This document shows, piece by piece, positions 34,911 to 43,389 of a stretch of 64,000 bases of DNA. The notes under the pieces are model-generated. The model was not told the DNA's origin. It did no database searches and saw only the letters and a program-made list of their open reading frames with translations. Location of the stretch: the NCBI RefSeq assembly GCF_902150045.1, contig NZ_CABFVU010000001.1, positions 434,001 through 498,000 on the forward strand. The letters are read 5' to 3'. A program made the translations under genes and the position numbers. The number at the start of each line of letters is the position of its first letter. Position 1 is the first letter of the stretch. This DNA is from Chitinophaga polysaccharea. GTDB taxonomy: Bacteria; Bacteroidota; Bacteroidia; Chitinophagales; Chitinophagaceae.

Positions 34911-36095
34911 TTACTTCACCACATTACGCTTAAAAAACCCATCCACCTCTTTCGCCCACAACTCTGGCAGTTCCAGGGCTGCAAAGTGACCGCCTTTTTC
35001 CATCACCGTAAACTGTTTCAGGTTTACTTTTCTTTCCGCCCATTCCTTCGGGGTTGGAGCATCGCCGGGGAATATGGCTACGCCGGTGGGCGTATTCACT
35101 TTCTGGCCGGAAGCCAGCTGCTGAAAGGCCCCAACAGCATACGTACGCATAGATGAATTGATGGTTTGGCTCACCCAGTAGATCATAACGTTGGTAAGCA
35201 ATTCATCTTTTGTGAAATGATCTTCAATAGTACCATCGGGTGTGCGCCAGGTATTGAACTTCTCGAGGATCCAGGAGGCAAGGCCCACAGGAGAGTCATT
35301 TAATCCAAAGGCCTGCGTTTGCGGCTTGGTAGCATGCAGCAAAGAGTAGGCGCCTTCCGTGAACCACCATTTCTGGATGATCTGTCCAAACTCCTGCTCG
35401 GCTTTGGACATGGTGCTCCAGTCTTCCGAACCGTTTGGATACCCAACATCCGTCAGGTGAACGGCTGCAACGTTTTCCGGATAAAGATTGGCGATCGATT
35501 TAGCGATGCCACTGCCCACATCCCCTCCTGCCACCAGGAAGTTTTTGTAGCCAAGCACATCTTTCATCAGCGTAGCAAAAATTTTCGCAGAGCCATCATC
35601 CGTCATGGCTACATGACTGGAGAAACCGAAACCAGGAATGGAAGGCACCACCAGGTCATAATCTCCTGTTAATAAAGGGATCACTTTGTGATAGCGGTAA
35701 AAGCAGTCGGGCCAGCCATGCAGGAGCAACAAGGGCCTGGCATTTGGATTTTTACTTTTGATGTGCTGGAAGTGAATGGTTGTCCCGTCTATTTCTACAG
35801 TAAATTGCGGGATGGCGTTGAGAGCGGCTTCCTGTTTACGCCAGTCGTAACCATTTTGCCAGTAGGCAACCAGGCTTTTGAGAAATACCGGGTCTGTGCC
35901 ATATTTCCAGCCAATGTTGTCGGGCGCATCGGGCCAGCGGGTTTGGCGGAGCCGGTTTTGGAGATCGTCCAGTACAGTTTGCTGTACGTCAATTTTGAAG
36001 GGCTTTACAGTGTACATATAGGTTTTTGTTTTAGGTTGTCCAATGGCAGATACTGTTATAACAACTATCGTTAAAAAAAAGATGATCTGTTTCAT
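34911..36095 (-). CDS. Epoxide hydrolase (EHN-type alpha/beta hydrolase), exported
   Basis: 394 residues. A signal peptide (about 1-19) precedes an epoxide-hydrolase N-terminal domain (about 30-140, with LQNRLRQTRWPDAP) and an alpha/beta-hydrolase fold. HGWP (126-129) forms the oxyanion region, Asp192 in VAGGDVGSG is the expected nucleophile, and His370 in EKGGHFAALE is the catalytic base. It opens epoxides to diols through an ester intermediate; members also act as detoxifying or juvenile-hormone-type hydrolases. It is monocistronic, with a terminator at its 3' end. The export signal is atypical for detoxifying cytosolic enzymes but common in Bacteroidota copies. Confidence 0.87.
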   Translation of the reverse strand: MKQIIFFLTIVVITVSAIGQPKTKTYMYTVKPFKIDVQQTVLDDLQNRLRQTRWPDAPDNIGWKYGTDPVFLKSLVAYWQNGYDWRKQEAALNAIPQFTVEIDGTTIHFQHIKSKNPNARPLLLLHGWPDCFYRYHKVIPLLTGDYDLVVPSIPGFGFSSHVAMTDDGSAKIFATLMKDVLGYKNFLVAGGDVGSGIAKSIANLYPENVAAVHLTDVGYPNGSEDWSTMSKAEQEFGQIIQKWWFTEGAYSLLHATKPQTQAFGLNDSPVGLASWILEKFNTWRTPDGTIEDHFTKDELLTNVMIYWVSQTINSSMRTYAVGAFQQLASGQKVNTPTGVAIFPGDAPTPKEWAERKVNLKQFTVMEKGGHFAALELPELWAKEVDGFFKRNVVK

Positions 36096-36383
36096 AGTTT
36101 TTCTGTTTGATGAAACAAATATCCAAACGGGTTGTGACAGCTGTATGTCAGTTGTAAACCGGCTTCCAAAAATAAATAATTCGTGCTTTAAAAGTACAGG
36201 GGAAATATGCCAGGCAACGCTGCCCGTAACCCTTACTGGTGGGGATTATAGCTACAATCATTTCAAATATCTGTCAACCGATATGACATATAATAATTAC
36301 CAGTGGTTATTGTCATCAGATGCGGCCGTGTTTGCCGGTATATACAGGCGTTATATTCATTAGCTGGTTATTAAACCGGCAGG

Positions 36384-37661
36384 TTAAAGGATCTCATCCT
36401 TTTTCAGCGGTCTTAATATTAAACGGAGCGACTGATCTTTCGTAAAATAGGCCACTATCCAGTTATACAATGTTTTGAAACGGTTGCCATAACTCACCAG
36501 GAAAGTGAGGTGGATAAAAAGCCAGATAAACCACGCGATAAATCCTTTGAAGTGAAGCCTGGGTTTCGGAATATCTGCTACTGCTTTATTGCGGCCTATA
36601 ATGGCCATGTTGCCTTTATCAAAATAACGGAAAGGTTTGCGGGCCCGGGATCTTGCAATTGCCACAAAATTCTCCCCAAGCCGCGTGCCTTGCTGTATGG
36701 CCACCTGGGCCAGTTGCGGATGCCCGTTGGGGAATGCAGGATCAGTAGTTTGCAGGCTGATGTCGCCTATCGCGAAAACATCTTTCAATCCCTTTACTTC
36801 ATTAAATTCATCTACCACCAGTCTTTTTCCCCTGCCATAACATTCCGCCGGAATGCCTTCTATAGCAGGAGCTGTTACACCTGCCGCCCATACCACTGTT
36901 TTGGTAGCAATGGTTTCCCCGTTGGAAAAGATCACCGTATCATTTACATAATCTTTTACCTGCATGCCCAGCTTTATTTCCACCCCCATTTTGAGAAGGG
37001 CATTATATGCATCCTGTTGCGACTGATCACTCATAGCGGCCAGTACTTTCCGAAGACCATCTACCAGGTAAATATGCGATTCATATCCTTTGCCGGCTAT
37101 TTCAGGATAATCTTTTGGTACCACTTCTTTTTTCAGCTCCGCCAGCAGGCCGGATACTTCTACGCCGGTGGGCCCTCCACCTACCACTACAATGGTGAGC
37201 AGTTTTGTTCTTTCTTCCGGGTTGGTGGTGAGCGCCGCCTTTTCCATGATCTGCAGGAAGTGATTCCTGAGCTCCAGTGCATCGTTCACTGTTTTCATGG
37301 GCTTTGCGTAACGCTGTACATTTTCCATCCCAAAATAATTGGTGGCGGTACCATAAGCAAGCACCAGGTAATCATATGAAAGAGTGGTAGTGGAAAGCAC
37401 CACTCTTTTTTCTTCCAGTATTACCTTCAGGAATTCGCCGATCACGAAACGTGCATTTTTATTTTTACGCAACAATTTCCTGAAAGGGTAACTGATATCC
37501 GTGGGGTCCAGGAACGCCATAGACACCTGGTATACCAGCGGTGGAAAATAATTATAATTATTCCGGTCAACCAGCGTAACCATAAATTCTTCTTTGCGGG
37601 CCAGTTTTCTTACCAGGTTAATTCCTGCAAATCCACCGCCGATAACAACAATATGTTTCAT
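36384..37661 (-). CDS. Type II NADH dehydrogenase-like NAD(P)/FAD-dependent oxidoreductase
   Basis: The correct start is the ATG at 37661 (KHIVVIGGGFAGINLVRK), giving 425 residues. The open frame upstream to 37976 is not homologous to anything and would bury the FAD-binding N-terminus. FAD-binding GGGFAG (about 8-13), NAD-binding VVVGGGPTGVEV (about 167-178) and the second FAD contact VFAIGDIS (about 310-317) are visible. Hydrophobic C-terminal helices (GFIAWFIWLFIHLTFLVSYG) anchor it to the inner membrane, as in NDH-2. It would pass electrons from NADH to menaquinone without proton pumping. It is monocistronic. Confidence 0.88.
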   Translation of the reverse strand: MKHIVVIGGGFAGINLVRKLARKEEFMVTLVDRNNYNYFPPLVYQVSMAFLDPTDISYPFRKLLRKNKNARFVIGEFLKVILEEKRVVLSTTTLSYDYLVLAYGTATNYFGMENVQRYAKPMKTVNDALELRNHFLQIMEKAALTTNPEERTKLLTIVVVGGGPTGVEVSGLLAELKKEVVPKDYPEIAGKGYESHIYLVDGLRKVLAAMSDQSQQDAYNALLKMGVEIKLGMQVKDYVNDTVIFSNGETIATKTVVWAAGVTAPAIEGIPAECYGRGKRLVVDEFNEVKGLKDVFAIGDISLQTTDPAFPNGHPQLAQVAIQQGTRLGENFVAIARSRARKPFRYFDKGNMAIIGRNKAVADIPKPRLHFKGFIAWFIWLFIHLTFLVSYGNRFKTLYNWIVAYFTKDQSLRLILRPLKKDEIL

Positions 37662-38004
37662 AATATGATCTTTGTTGTAAAAGGTGAAAGGCAATTTTGT
37701 TGCCGTATTGCCAGCCGGCTCGTCTTTTTGCCTCTTTATGGCAGATAACAGTTTGGGAAGATGATTTGTTCCGCCTGCTTTACGGAAGGCAGGTTCCTTT
37801 AGATATGGTGTTGTGCATTCATGTGCCCGGAAATTAATTGTCAGTTTGAAGATTAATAAATAAGCATCCTTGTTCTTCATTCGCAATAGGTAGAGCAGGA
37901 AAAAGCTGTTGACCCTGCGCCTCAATCTCTGGATAAATTTCACGTTATATGATATGCCTGTCTCCGTAGCTTCCACCGCACGGGCACGGGCTTGCCTGTA
38001 AAGC
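37662..38004. other. Region upstream of NDH-2-like gene
   Basis: About 340 bases, expected to carry the promoter of the minus-strand oxidoreductase. The open minus-strand frame here (37662-37976) shows no domain and is judged non-coding. Nothing else can be supported. Confidence 0.5.
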
Positions 38005-38165
38005 CGCTCCGTTTTACCATGGTACAGCTCACTGGCGCTGCACGACGTGGCAGATTACGAAACGGTTTGCCGGAAAGTATACCGTTGCCTGGCTACCGGG
38101 GGCAACTTTGTGCTTTCTGCAGAACATCCTGTATTTACAGCCATTGCTGCGCAGGCCCTGTTATA
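38005..38165 (+). pseudogene. Fragment of class I SAM-dependent methyltransferase
   Basis: One frame reads WYSSLALHDVADYETVCRKV then YRCLATGGNFVLSAEHPVFT. This is the post-motif II/III part of class I methyltransferases, with the typical LALHxxxDY and GGxFVxSxEHP strings. The SAM-binding N-terminal GxGxG half and the C-terminus are missing, so it is a 50-codon remnant. It lies directly upstream of the TetR gene, and its decay may have left the TetR promoter region. Confidence 0.75.
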
Positions 38166-38206
38166 CAACGGCTTCTCCTTCTTCCTAAAATTTATTTTTA
38201 ATTTTG

Positions 38207-38220
38207 TACCGAATGGTATA
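38207..38220 (+). promoter_or_regulatory. Probable TetR operator upstream of its own gene
   Basis: TACCGAATGGTATA is an imperfect copy of the palindrome found at 38854 and 39641 (arms TACC and GGTA, 4-base centre). It abuts a good Bacteroidota -7 element, TATTTTTG (38219-38226, consensus TAnnTTTG), 22 bases before the TetR start. Bound repressor would therefore block its own promoter. Confidence 0.65.
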
Positions 38221-38248
38221 TTTTTGTACCGTCAAAAGAAAGAGGGTT

Positions 38249-38833
38249 ATGAATAAGGCAGAAAAAACGAGACAGTTTATTGTGGAGATGACAGCCCCTG
38301 TTTTTAATGAGAAGGGCTACACCGGCACTTCTCTGAATGATATGACCAATGCCACGGGGTTAACAAAGGGCAGTATTTATGGCAACTTCGCCAACAAAGA
38401 CGAGGTGGCCCTGGCCTGTTTTGATTATAACCTGAAAAAAGTGGGCACTATTATCCGGCAGGAAATGGATAAAAAAGATACCTGCAGGGATAAGCTGCTG
38501 GTATATGTACATGTGTACCAGAACTTCCTGAAACACCCGTTTCCTGCAGGCGGATGTCCTATTCTCAATACAGCTATCGAGGCAGACGACACCCATCCCC
38601 TGCTGAAACAGAAAGCAGCGGATGCTGTCATTACCTGGAAAGGGCTCATTGCCGGCCTGATCGAGAAAGGCATAGCGGCGGGAGAATTCAGTAAAGATGT
38701 GAACAGTGAACAGGTGGCACTCACCATGATTGCCACTATTGAAGGATGTATCATGATTGCCAAGCTGACCGGTAAAATAAATTACCGTAACAGTATTATG
38801 CAGTCTGTGGAAAAAATGATCAACGAATTGTAA
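38249..38833 (+). CDS. TetR/AcrR family transcriptional repressor
   Basis: 194 residues from the ATG at 38249 (NKAEKTRQFIVEMTAPVFNE). The frame is open to 38204, but starting there would place the operator inside the gene. The N-terminal HTH is about 8-55 (TSLNDMTNATGLTKGSIYGN then FANKDEVALACFDY), and the C-terminal ligand domain contains GGCPILNTAIEADDTHPLL, typical of the TetR_C_16-like and YcdC-type groups. It probably represses itself, the SDR gene at 38886 and the MFS gene at 39671 through shared palindromes. The inducer is unknown but likely a small xenobiotic. Confidence 0.9.
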   Translation: MNKAEKTRQFIVEMTAPVFNEKGYTGTSLNDMTNATGLTKGSIYGNFANKDEVALACFDYNLKKVGTIIRQEMDKKDTCRDKLLVYVHVYQNFLKHPFPAGGCPILNTAIEADDTHPLLKQKAADAVITWKGLIAGLIEKGIAAGEFSKDVNSEQVALTMIATIEGCIMIAKLTGKINYRNSIMQSVEKMINEL

Positions 38834-38853
38834 GACAATTTTTTTCTTTATAA

Positions 38854-38871
38854 ATATACCAATCGGTATAT
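38854..38871 (+). promoter_or_regulatory. TetR operator upstream of SDR gene
   Basis: ATATACCAATCGGTATAT has perfect 7-base arms (ATATACC/GGTATAT) around AATC. It lies 15 bases before the SDR start codon and matches the site at 39641 in all but one position. Confidence 0.8.
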
Positions 38872-38885
38872 AAAAACAAAGCAAA

Positions 38886-39623
38886 ATGAAAACAACAGGA
38901 AACACTGTACTTATTACCGGCGGAAGCGCGGGTATCGGACTGGAAATAGCGAAGCAATTATCCAGGGAGGGTAACCAGGTGATTATTACCGGCAGGGATG
39001 CCGCACGACTGGAAAAGGCCGTTCAACAATTGCCCGGTGTAAGGGGTATTGTGAGCGATGTAACCAGCGATAAGGCGGTAACGCAGCTGGTGGCCACCTT
39101 ACAGGAAGAATACCCTTCTTTAAATATCCTGGTCAACAACGCAGGCCGCGCTTTTGCCTATGAGCTGTCGGAAAACGCCAATGCAGCAGGAAAAGCAGCA
39201 GAAGAAATGGATACCAACTTTTTTGCGGTGTTGCGTCTTACCGAAAAACTGCTGCCCATACTCAACAGGCAGCCGGAAGCCGCTATTGTGAATGTTACTT
39301 CCATTGTGGCTTTTGCACCCAGTGCTGGGATAGCCACTTACTCCGCCACCAAAGCCGCCCTGCGTTCCTATACACAGTCGCTGCGTGTTACATTTCCCAA
39401 ACTGCACATCTTTGAACTGATGCCTCCCCTGGTAAATACCGATTTCTCCCAGGAAATAGGCGGCGCCAATGGCATCCCGCCTGCACAAGTGGCTGCTGAG
39501 CTGCTGGCTGCACTCGGCAAAAATGAATATGAGATCCGTGTAGGCAATACAGAACAGATCTATCAGTTATCGCGCACCTCAGCAGCAGCTGCCCTGGAAG
39601 CAATGAACAGCAGGGAGAAGTAA
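38886..39623 (+). CDS. Short-chain dehydrogenase/reductase (DltE-like SDR)
   Basis: 245 residues with the cofactor motif TGGSAGIGLEIA (about 11-22), LVNNAGRAFA (about 83-92), the catalytic Ser in NVTSIV and YSATKAAL (Tyr/Lys pair, about 155-159). It should be an NAD(P)-dependent oxidoreductase acting on carbonyl or hydroxyl groups of small molecules. It is encoded directly after the TetR gene and preceded by its operator, so it belongs to the same inducible response. The substrate is unknown. Confidence 0.88.
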   Translation: MKTTGNTVLITGGSAGIGLEIAKQLSREGNQVIITGRDAARLEKAVQQLPGVRGIVSDVTSDKAVTQLVATLQEEYPSLNILVNNAGRAFAYELSENANAAGKAAEEMDTNFFAVLRLTEKLLPILNRQPEAAIVNVTSIVAFAPSAGIATYSATKAALRSYTQSLRVTFPKLHIFELMPPLVNTDFSQEIGGANGIPPAQVAAELLAALGKNEYEIRVGNTEQIYQLSRTSAAAALEAMNSREK

Positions 39624-39640
39624 AAAAATTTTATACTTGA

Positions 39641-39658
39641 ATATACCAACCGGTATAT
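39641..39658 (+). promoter_or_regulatory. TetR operator upstream of MFS gene
   Basis: ATATACCAACCGGTATAT has perfect 7-base arms around AACC and lies 12 bases before the MFS start. A near-consensus -7 element, TATACTTG (39632-39639), sits just upstream, so binding here would obstruct transcription. Confidence 0.8.
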
Positions 39659-39670
39659 TAAATAACAGCA

Positions 39671-41209
39671 ATGAAACGTACAGTACTGATCCTGGCGGTG
39701 ATCACAGCGGCTATCATGGAACTGATAGATACCTCCATTGTAAATGTAGCCTTATCACATATGAGCGGCAACCTTGGCTCCACGCTGGAAGATACCTCCT
39801 GGGTCATTACTGCCTACGCCATTGCCAATGTGATCATTATTCCCATTACCGGCTTCCTGGCGGGAAAACTTGGCCGGCGCAATTATTATATCGGCTCTAT
39901 AATAGCTTTTACTTTTTTTTCATTGATGTGCGGACAGGCCACCAACATCTGGATGCTGGTGGTATTCCGCTTCCTGCAGGGTATTGGCGGCGGTGCATTG
40001 CTATCTGTATCACAGGTGATCATTTTTGAATTATTCCCCAAGGAAAAACAGAATGTAGCCAGCGCACTCTTTGGCATAGGCGTGTTTATTGGTCCCACTA
40101 TCGGGCCTACATTAGGTGGTTATATCACTGAATTCTATTCATGGCCCTGGATCTTTTACATCAATGTGCCCATAGGTATCACAGTGGCTTCACTTTGCTA
40201 TATACTGCTGAAAGAGCCTGCCCAGGCGCCGCCGGGCAAGCGTATCGACTGGACCGGTATCCTGCTGCTAGCCATTGGAGTGAGCGCATTGCAAACAGTG
40301 CTGGAAAGAGGGGAAACCGACGACTGGTTTGAAGCGGCCTATATTACCTGGCTGTCTGTCATCGCTGGGTTTGCACTTCTCATATTTGTGTGGTGGGAAC
40401 TGCGGATCAAAGAGCCCGTGGTAAACCTTCGTGTGCTGAAAAGCAGGAACCTGAGCATTGCAGCCATCCTGACGTTTGTTTCCGGTATGGGTATTTTCAG
40501 TTCCGTATTTCTTACGCCGGTATTTGCACAGCGGCTGCTCAACTTCACACCGCTGCAAACAGGTATGTTATTGTTGCCCGGCGCCTGTCTTGCTATAGGC
40601 GGGCTGATCATCTCCGCGCGGCTGCTGCAGCGCGGGGTATCGCCGGTATTCCTTATTGTGGCAGGAATGGGATTGTTTATTCTATTCAGCTGGCAGATGT
40701 CGGCCCTCAACCAGGATGCCGGTGCTGCTGCCATTACCACTTCCCTCATCTGGAGGGGCGTAGGGCTGGCGCTGGTTACAGTGCCGCTTACCACACTGGC
40801 CGTATCTTCCCTTGCGCCGGCAGATATCCCGCAGGGAGCCGCCTTAAATAATATGATGCGGCAACTGGGCGGCTCGTTTGGTATTGCTATGGTGAATACC
40901 TACCTGGCCAACCGGAATGCCCAACACCGGATGGACCTGGTAAGTAATCTCGCTACCGATAATCCCGCTGTAACCAACCGGTTAAACAGCTACGCCCATT
41001 ACTTTGCCGGTAAAGGCGCTGCCGCAACAGATGCGCATCATAAAGCACTGAAGCTGCTGGATAGCTCGGTGATAAAACAAAGCACCCTGCTGAGCTTCAG
41101 CGATGCATTCCTGCTGGTAGGTCTTATATTCCTTGCGGCATTGCCATTGCTGTTAATGGCATCTGCAAAAAAGAAAAAAACAGCCAACGTGATCGTAATC
41201 GATCACTGA
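39671..41209 (+). CDS. DHA2 family MFS drug efflux transporter (EmrB-like)
   Basis: 512 residues with about 14 hydrophobic helices, the size of the DHA2 drug:H+ antiporter family. Family features are visible: an Asp in the first helix (ELIDTSIVNVAL), the motif GFLAGKLGRRNY after helix 2, and GIGVFIGPTIGPTLGGYITE, the motif C region of antiporters. It should export drugs or toxic metabolites using the proton gradient. It has its own TetR operator and is followed 67 bases later by a glycosyltransferase gene. No membrane-fusion partner (EmrA) is encoded nearby, so it may act alone in the inner membrane. Confidence 0.9.
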   Translation: MKRTVLILAVITAAIMELIDTSIVNVALSHMSGNLGSTLEDTSWVITAYAIANVIIIPITGFLAGKLGRRNYYIGSIIAFTFFSLMCGQATNIWMLVVFRFLQGIGGGALLSVSQVIIFELFPKEKQNVASALFGIGVFIGPTIGPTLGGYITEFYSWPWIFYINVPIGITVASLCYILLKEPAQAPPGKRIDWTGILLLAIGVSALQTVLERGETDDWFEAAYITWLSVIAGFALLIFVWWELRIKEPVVNLRVLKSRNLSIAAILTFVSGMGIFSSVFLTPVFAQRLLNFTPLQTGMLLLPGACLAIGGLIISARLLQRGVSPVFLIVAGMGLFILFSWQMSALNQDAGAAAITTSLIWRGVGLALVTVPLTTLAVSSLAPADIPQGAALNNMMRQLGGSFGIAMVNTYLANRNAQHRMDLVSNLATDNPAVTNRLNSYAHYFAGKGAAATDAHHKALKLLDSSVIKQSTLLSFSDAFLLVGLIFLAALPLLLMASAKKKKTANVIVIDH

Positions 41210-41276
41210 TGTTTTATCTTCTCTTAAAATAAAAGAACAGCCCGATCGTCTTACTGTATGATCAATACAATAAGAT

Positions 41277-42491
41277 ATGTCAAAAGTGCTTTTCTTCGGC
41301 ATTCCATCACATGGACATGTAAACCCTACAATAGGCCTGGTATCAGAACTGGTAAAACAGGGAGAGGAAATTTTATATTTTTCTTCGGAAGATTTTAAAG
41401 ATAAAATTGAAGCGGCGGGCGCGGAATTTATCCCGTACCAGGAAGATATGGACATCTTCAACATAAAAACGGATAACCGGCCGAAAAACGGCGCAGCGGG
41501 CCCTGTACGGCCATTGCAACGGATCATTGCATCTGCTGATAAAATTATAGCCGGCATCTTATCCCAGATACAGGGACGGAAATTCGATTATATTATTCAC
41601 TCCGCACCCTTTCCTTTTATAAAGGTAATAGCTCCCCTGCTGAAGCTTCCTACCGTATCTTCCCATGCTGTATTTGCCGGGCTTAGGCAATTCCTGAAGG
41701 AAGACAATACCAACGGATATAAACCATTTCCCGGTATGCAGGAGCTGATGAACAGTTACGCACATGTGATGCAAAACATCAGCGATACCTATTCAGTACA
41801 GATGCCCACTAATTTCATGCAGCTTATTTTTAATAAGGGAGATATCAATCTCGTATATACTTCCAGGTACTTTGCACCCGATGCAGACGATTTTGACAGC
41901 AGCTTTAAGTTTGTAGGGCCGCCTGTTTCCGATAGAAAAGAAAATATGGATTTTCCTTTTGAACAACTGGATGGTAAACGCGTGATCTATATTTCCCTTG
42001 GCACAGTGTTCAGCAATTATAATGAAGACCTGTACCGTCTTTTCTTTAAAAGTTTTGCAGACATGGATGCGGTGATCGTGATGGCTGCCTACCAGGTGAA
42101 CCTGTCGCAGCTGGATATACCGGGTAATTTTATTGTGAGAAACTATGTACCGCAATCCGCGCTTTTAAAATATACCGATGCAGCCATTACCCATGCAGGC
42201 ATGAACAGCATCAGCGACCTGATATTCAGCAATACTCCCTTTGTAGCGATACCACTTGGGGCGGATCAGCCCCTGCTGGCGAAAAGAGCAGAAGAACTGG
42301 GCGCCACCATTTCACTGGATGCGCAAAACCTCACTCCTGAATTATTAAAACAATCAATAGAGAAAGTATTGAATGATCCTGCTTACCGGGAGAATATTAA
42401 AAAGATCAGTTATTCATTCAGGGAAGCCGGTGGCTACCCAAAAGCAGTGGAAGAGATCTTCCGGTTTAAAAAAGAAAAGGGCATAATATAA
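41277..42491 (+). CDS. GT1 family glycosyltransferase, macrolide/UGT-like
   Basis: 404 residues with a GT-B fold. The N-terminal acceptor domain has PSHGHVNPT, where His13 is the usual catalytic base. The C-terminal donor domain has YISLGTVFSN and the PSPG-like signature THAGMNSISDLIFSNTPFVA followed by IPLGADQP. Relatives glycosylate macrolides, flavonoids and other lipophilic aglycones with UDP-sugars and can inactivate antibiotics. It is the last gene of the TetR cassette. No operator lies before it, so it is probably read through from the MFS promoter. Donor and acceptor are unknown. Confidence 0.87.
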   Translation: MSKVLFFGIPSHGHVNPTIGLVSELVKQGEEILYFSSEDFKDKIEAAGAEFIPYQEDMDIFNIKTDNRPKNGAAGPVRPLQRIIASADKIIAGILSQIQGRKFDYIIHSAPFPFIKVIAPLLKLPTVSSHAVFAGLRQFLKEDNTNGYKPFPGMQELMNSYAHVMQNISDTYSVQMPTNFMQLIFNKGDINLVYTSRYFAPDADDFDSSFKFVGPPVSDRKENMDFPFEQLDGKRVIYISLGTVFSNYNEDLYRLFFKSFADMDAVIVMAAYQVNLSQLDIPGNFIVRNYVPQSALLKYTDAAITHAGMNSISDLIFSNTPFVAIPLGADQPLLAKRAEELGATISLDAQNLTPELLKQSIEKVLNDPAYRENIKKISYSFREAGGYPKAVEEIFRFKKEKGII

Positions 42492-42667
42492 TAAGCGGCT
42501 TATTGCTCTAATTTTTCACCCCTGGTTGCGGATCCCGGAGGGTACCGCTAAATTTTCGTACTTTGCAACATACATCTTTATCGATTATACCGGCCTGTTC
42601 ATCTATTTCATTACCTGGTGAACAGAGATTGCCTGATATTTAATTTTAAGGGAACTGGATTTAGCGG

Positions 42668-43267
42668 ATGAATAATGACACAGGACATGAAACTGCACTT
42701 TTCCACCGGATTGCGGAGGGGGATGAATCTGCATTTGAAGCATTGTTCCACCTGTATGTTCCTAAGATCAGGCCGGTAATTGCCCGTATCATACAGGTAG
42801 AAGGCCCCGAGAAAGACATTATACAGGAAATATTCCTGGGCATCTGGCTAAACCGTGAAAAGCTGCCGGAAGTAATGGTTCCCCACAACTGGATCTTTAA
42901 AATGGTGTACCACCGCTGTTACAGCTGGTTGCAGAAACAGGGTGTACGTGACAAGGCCAACAGGGCTATCACACAGGAAAGCACCGCTCATTCCAATTTT
43001 ACCGAAGAAAATATTGCTTTCTCAGAAACTGCACTGCTGGTAAAGCGGGCCATTCTCCAGTTGCCGCCCCAGGCGCAAAAGATCTACCTGCTTAGCCGGG
43101 AGAAAGGTCTTAAAATTGCGGAAATTGCCTCTGAGCTGAAGCTCTCTCCCCAAACCGTTAAAAATTCACTGGTCCGTTCCCTCAGGTTCATCCGGGAATA
43201 CCTTACAGGTAAAGGTATTATCCTGCCCATGATCCTCCTCGGGTGGGGTGTTTTATATTTTTTTTAA
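42668..43267 (+). CDS. ECF RNA polymerase sigma-70 factor with hydrophobic C-tail (locus 3)
   Basis: 199 residues. Region 2 is about 20-90 (EKDIIQEIFLGIWLNREKLP) and region 4 about 120-175 (LPPQAQKIYLLSREKGLKIA, then LSPQTVKNSLVRSLRFIREY). The last 17 residues, GIILPMILLGWGVLYFF, are strongly hydrophobic and could insert in or lie on the membrane. It is followed 123 bases later by its FecR-type anti-sigma gene and then by STN-SusC, the standard Bacteroidota trans-envelope signalling layout. Confidence 0.9.
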   Translation: MNNDTGHETALFHRIAEGDESAFEALFHLYVPKIRPVIARIIQVEGPEKDIIQEIFLGIWLNREKLPEVMVPHNWIFKMVYHRCYSWLQKQGVRDKANRAITQESTAHSNFTEENIAFSETALLVKRAILQLPPQAQKIYLLSREKGLKIAEIASELKLSPQTVKNSLVRSLRFIREYLTGKGIILPMILLGWGVLYFF

Positions 43268-43389
43268 CTTTTTTCTGAAAGACATAGGTACTCTTTGCCT
43301 GCTAACGGTACGTATAAGCAGGGGACTTCCTGTAACTGGGCAGTTCCACGTTAAATCAACTGAATTCCGAATGCTTTAAAACGAGGCCG

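Noticed and set aside
36043-36363. 106-residue plus-strand frame upstream of the epoxide hydrolase
   Set aside because: It overlaps the start of the hydrolase gene in antisense, and its composition is unlike the neighbouring genes. No motif is seen.
36510-37379. Long plus-strand frame opposite the NDH-2-like gene
   Set aside because: It is an antisense shadow of a gene with complete FAD and NAD motifs, and its translation shows no domain.
37662-37976. 105-residue N-terminal extension of the NDH-2-like gene
   Set aside because: The extension has no family similarity and would bury the FAD-binding motif that normally begins the protein. The ATG at 37661 gives the standard N-terminus.
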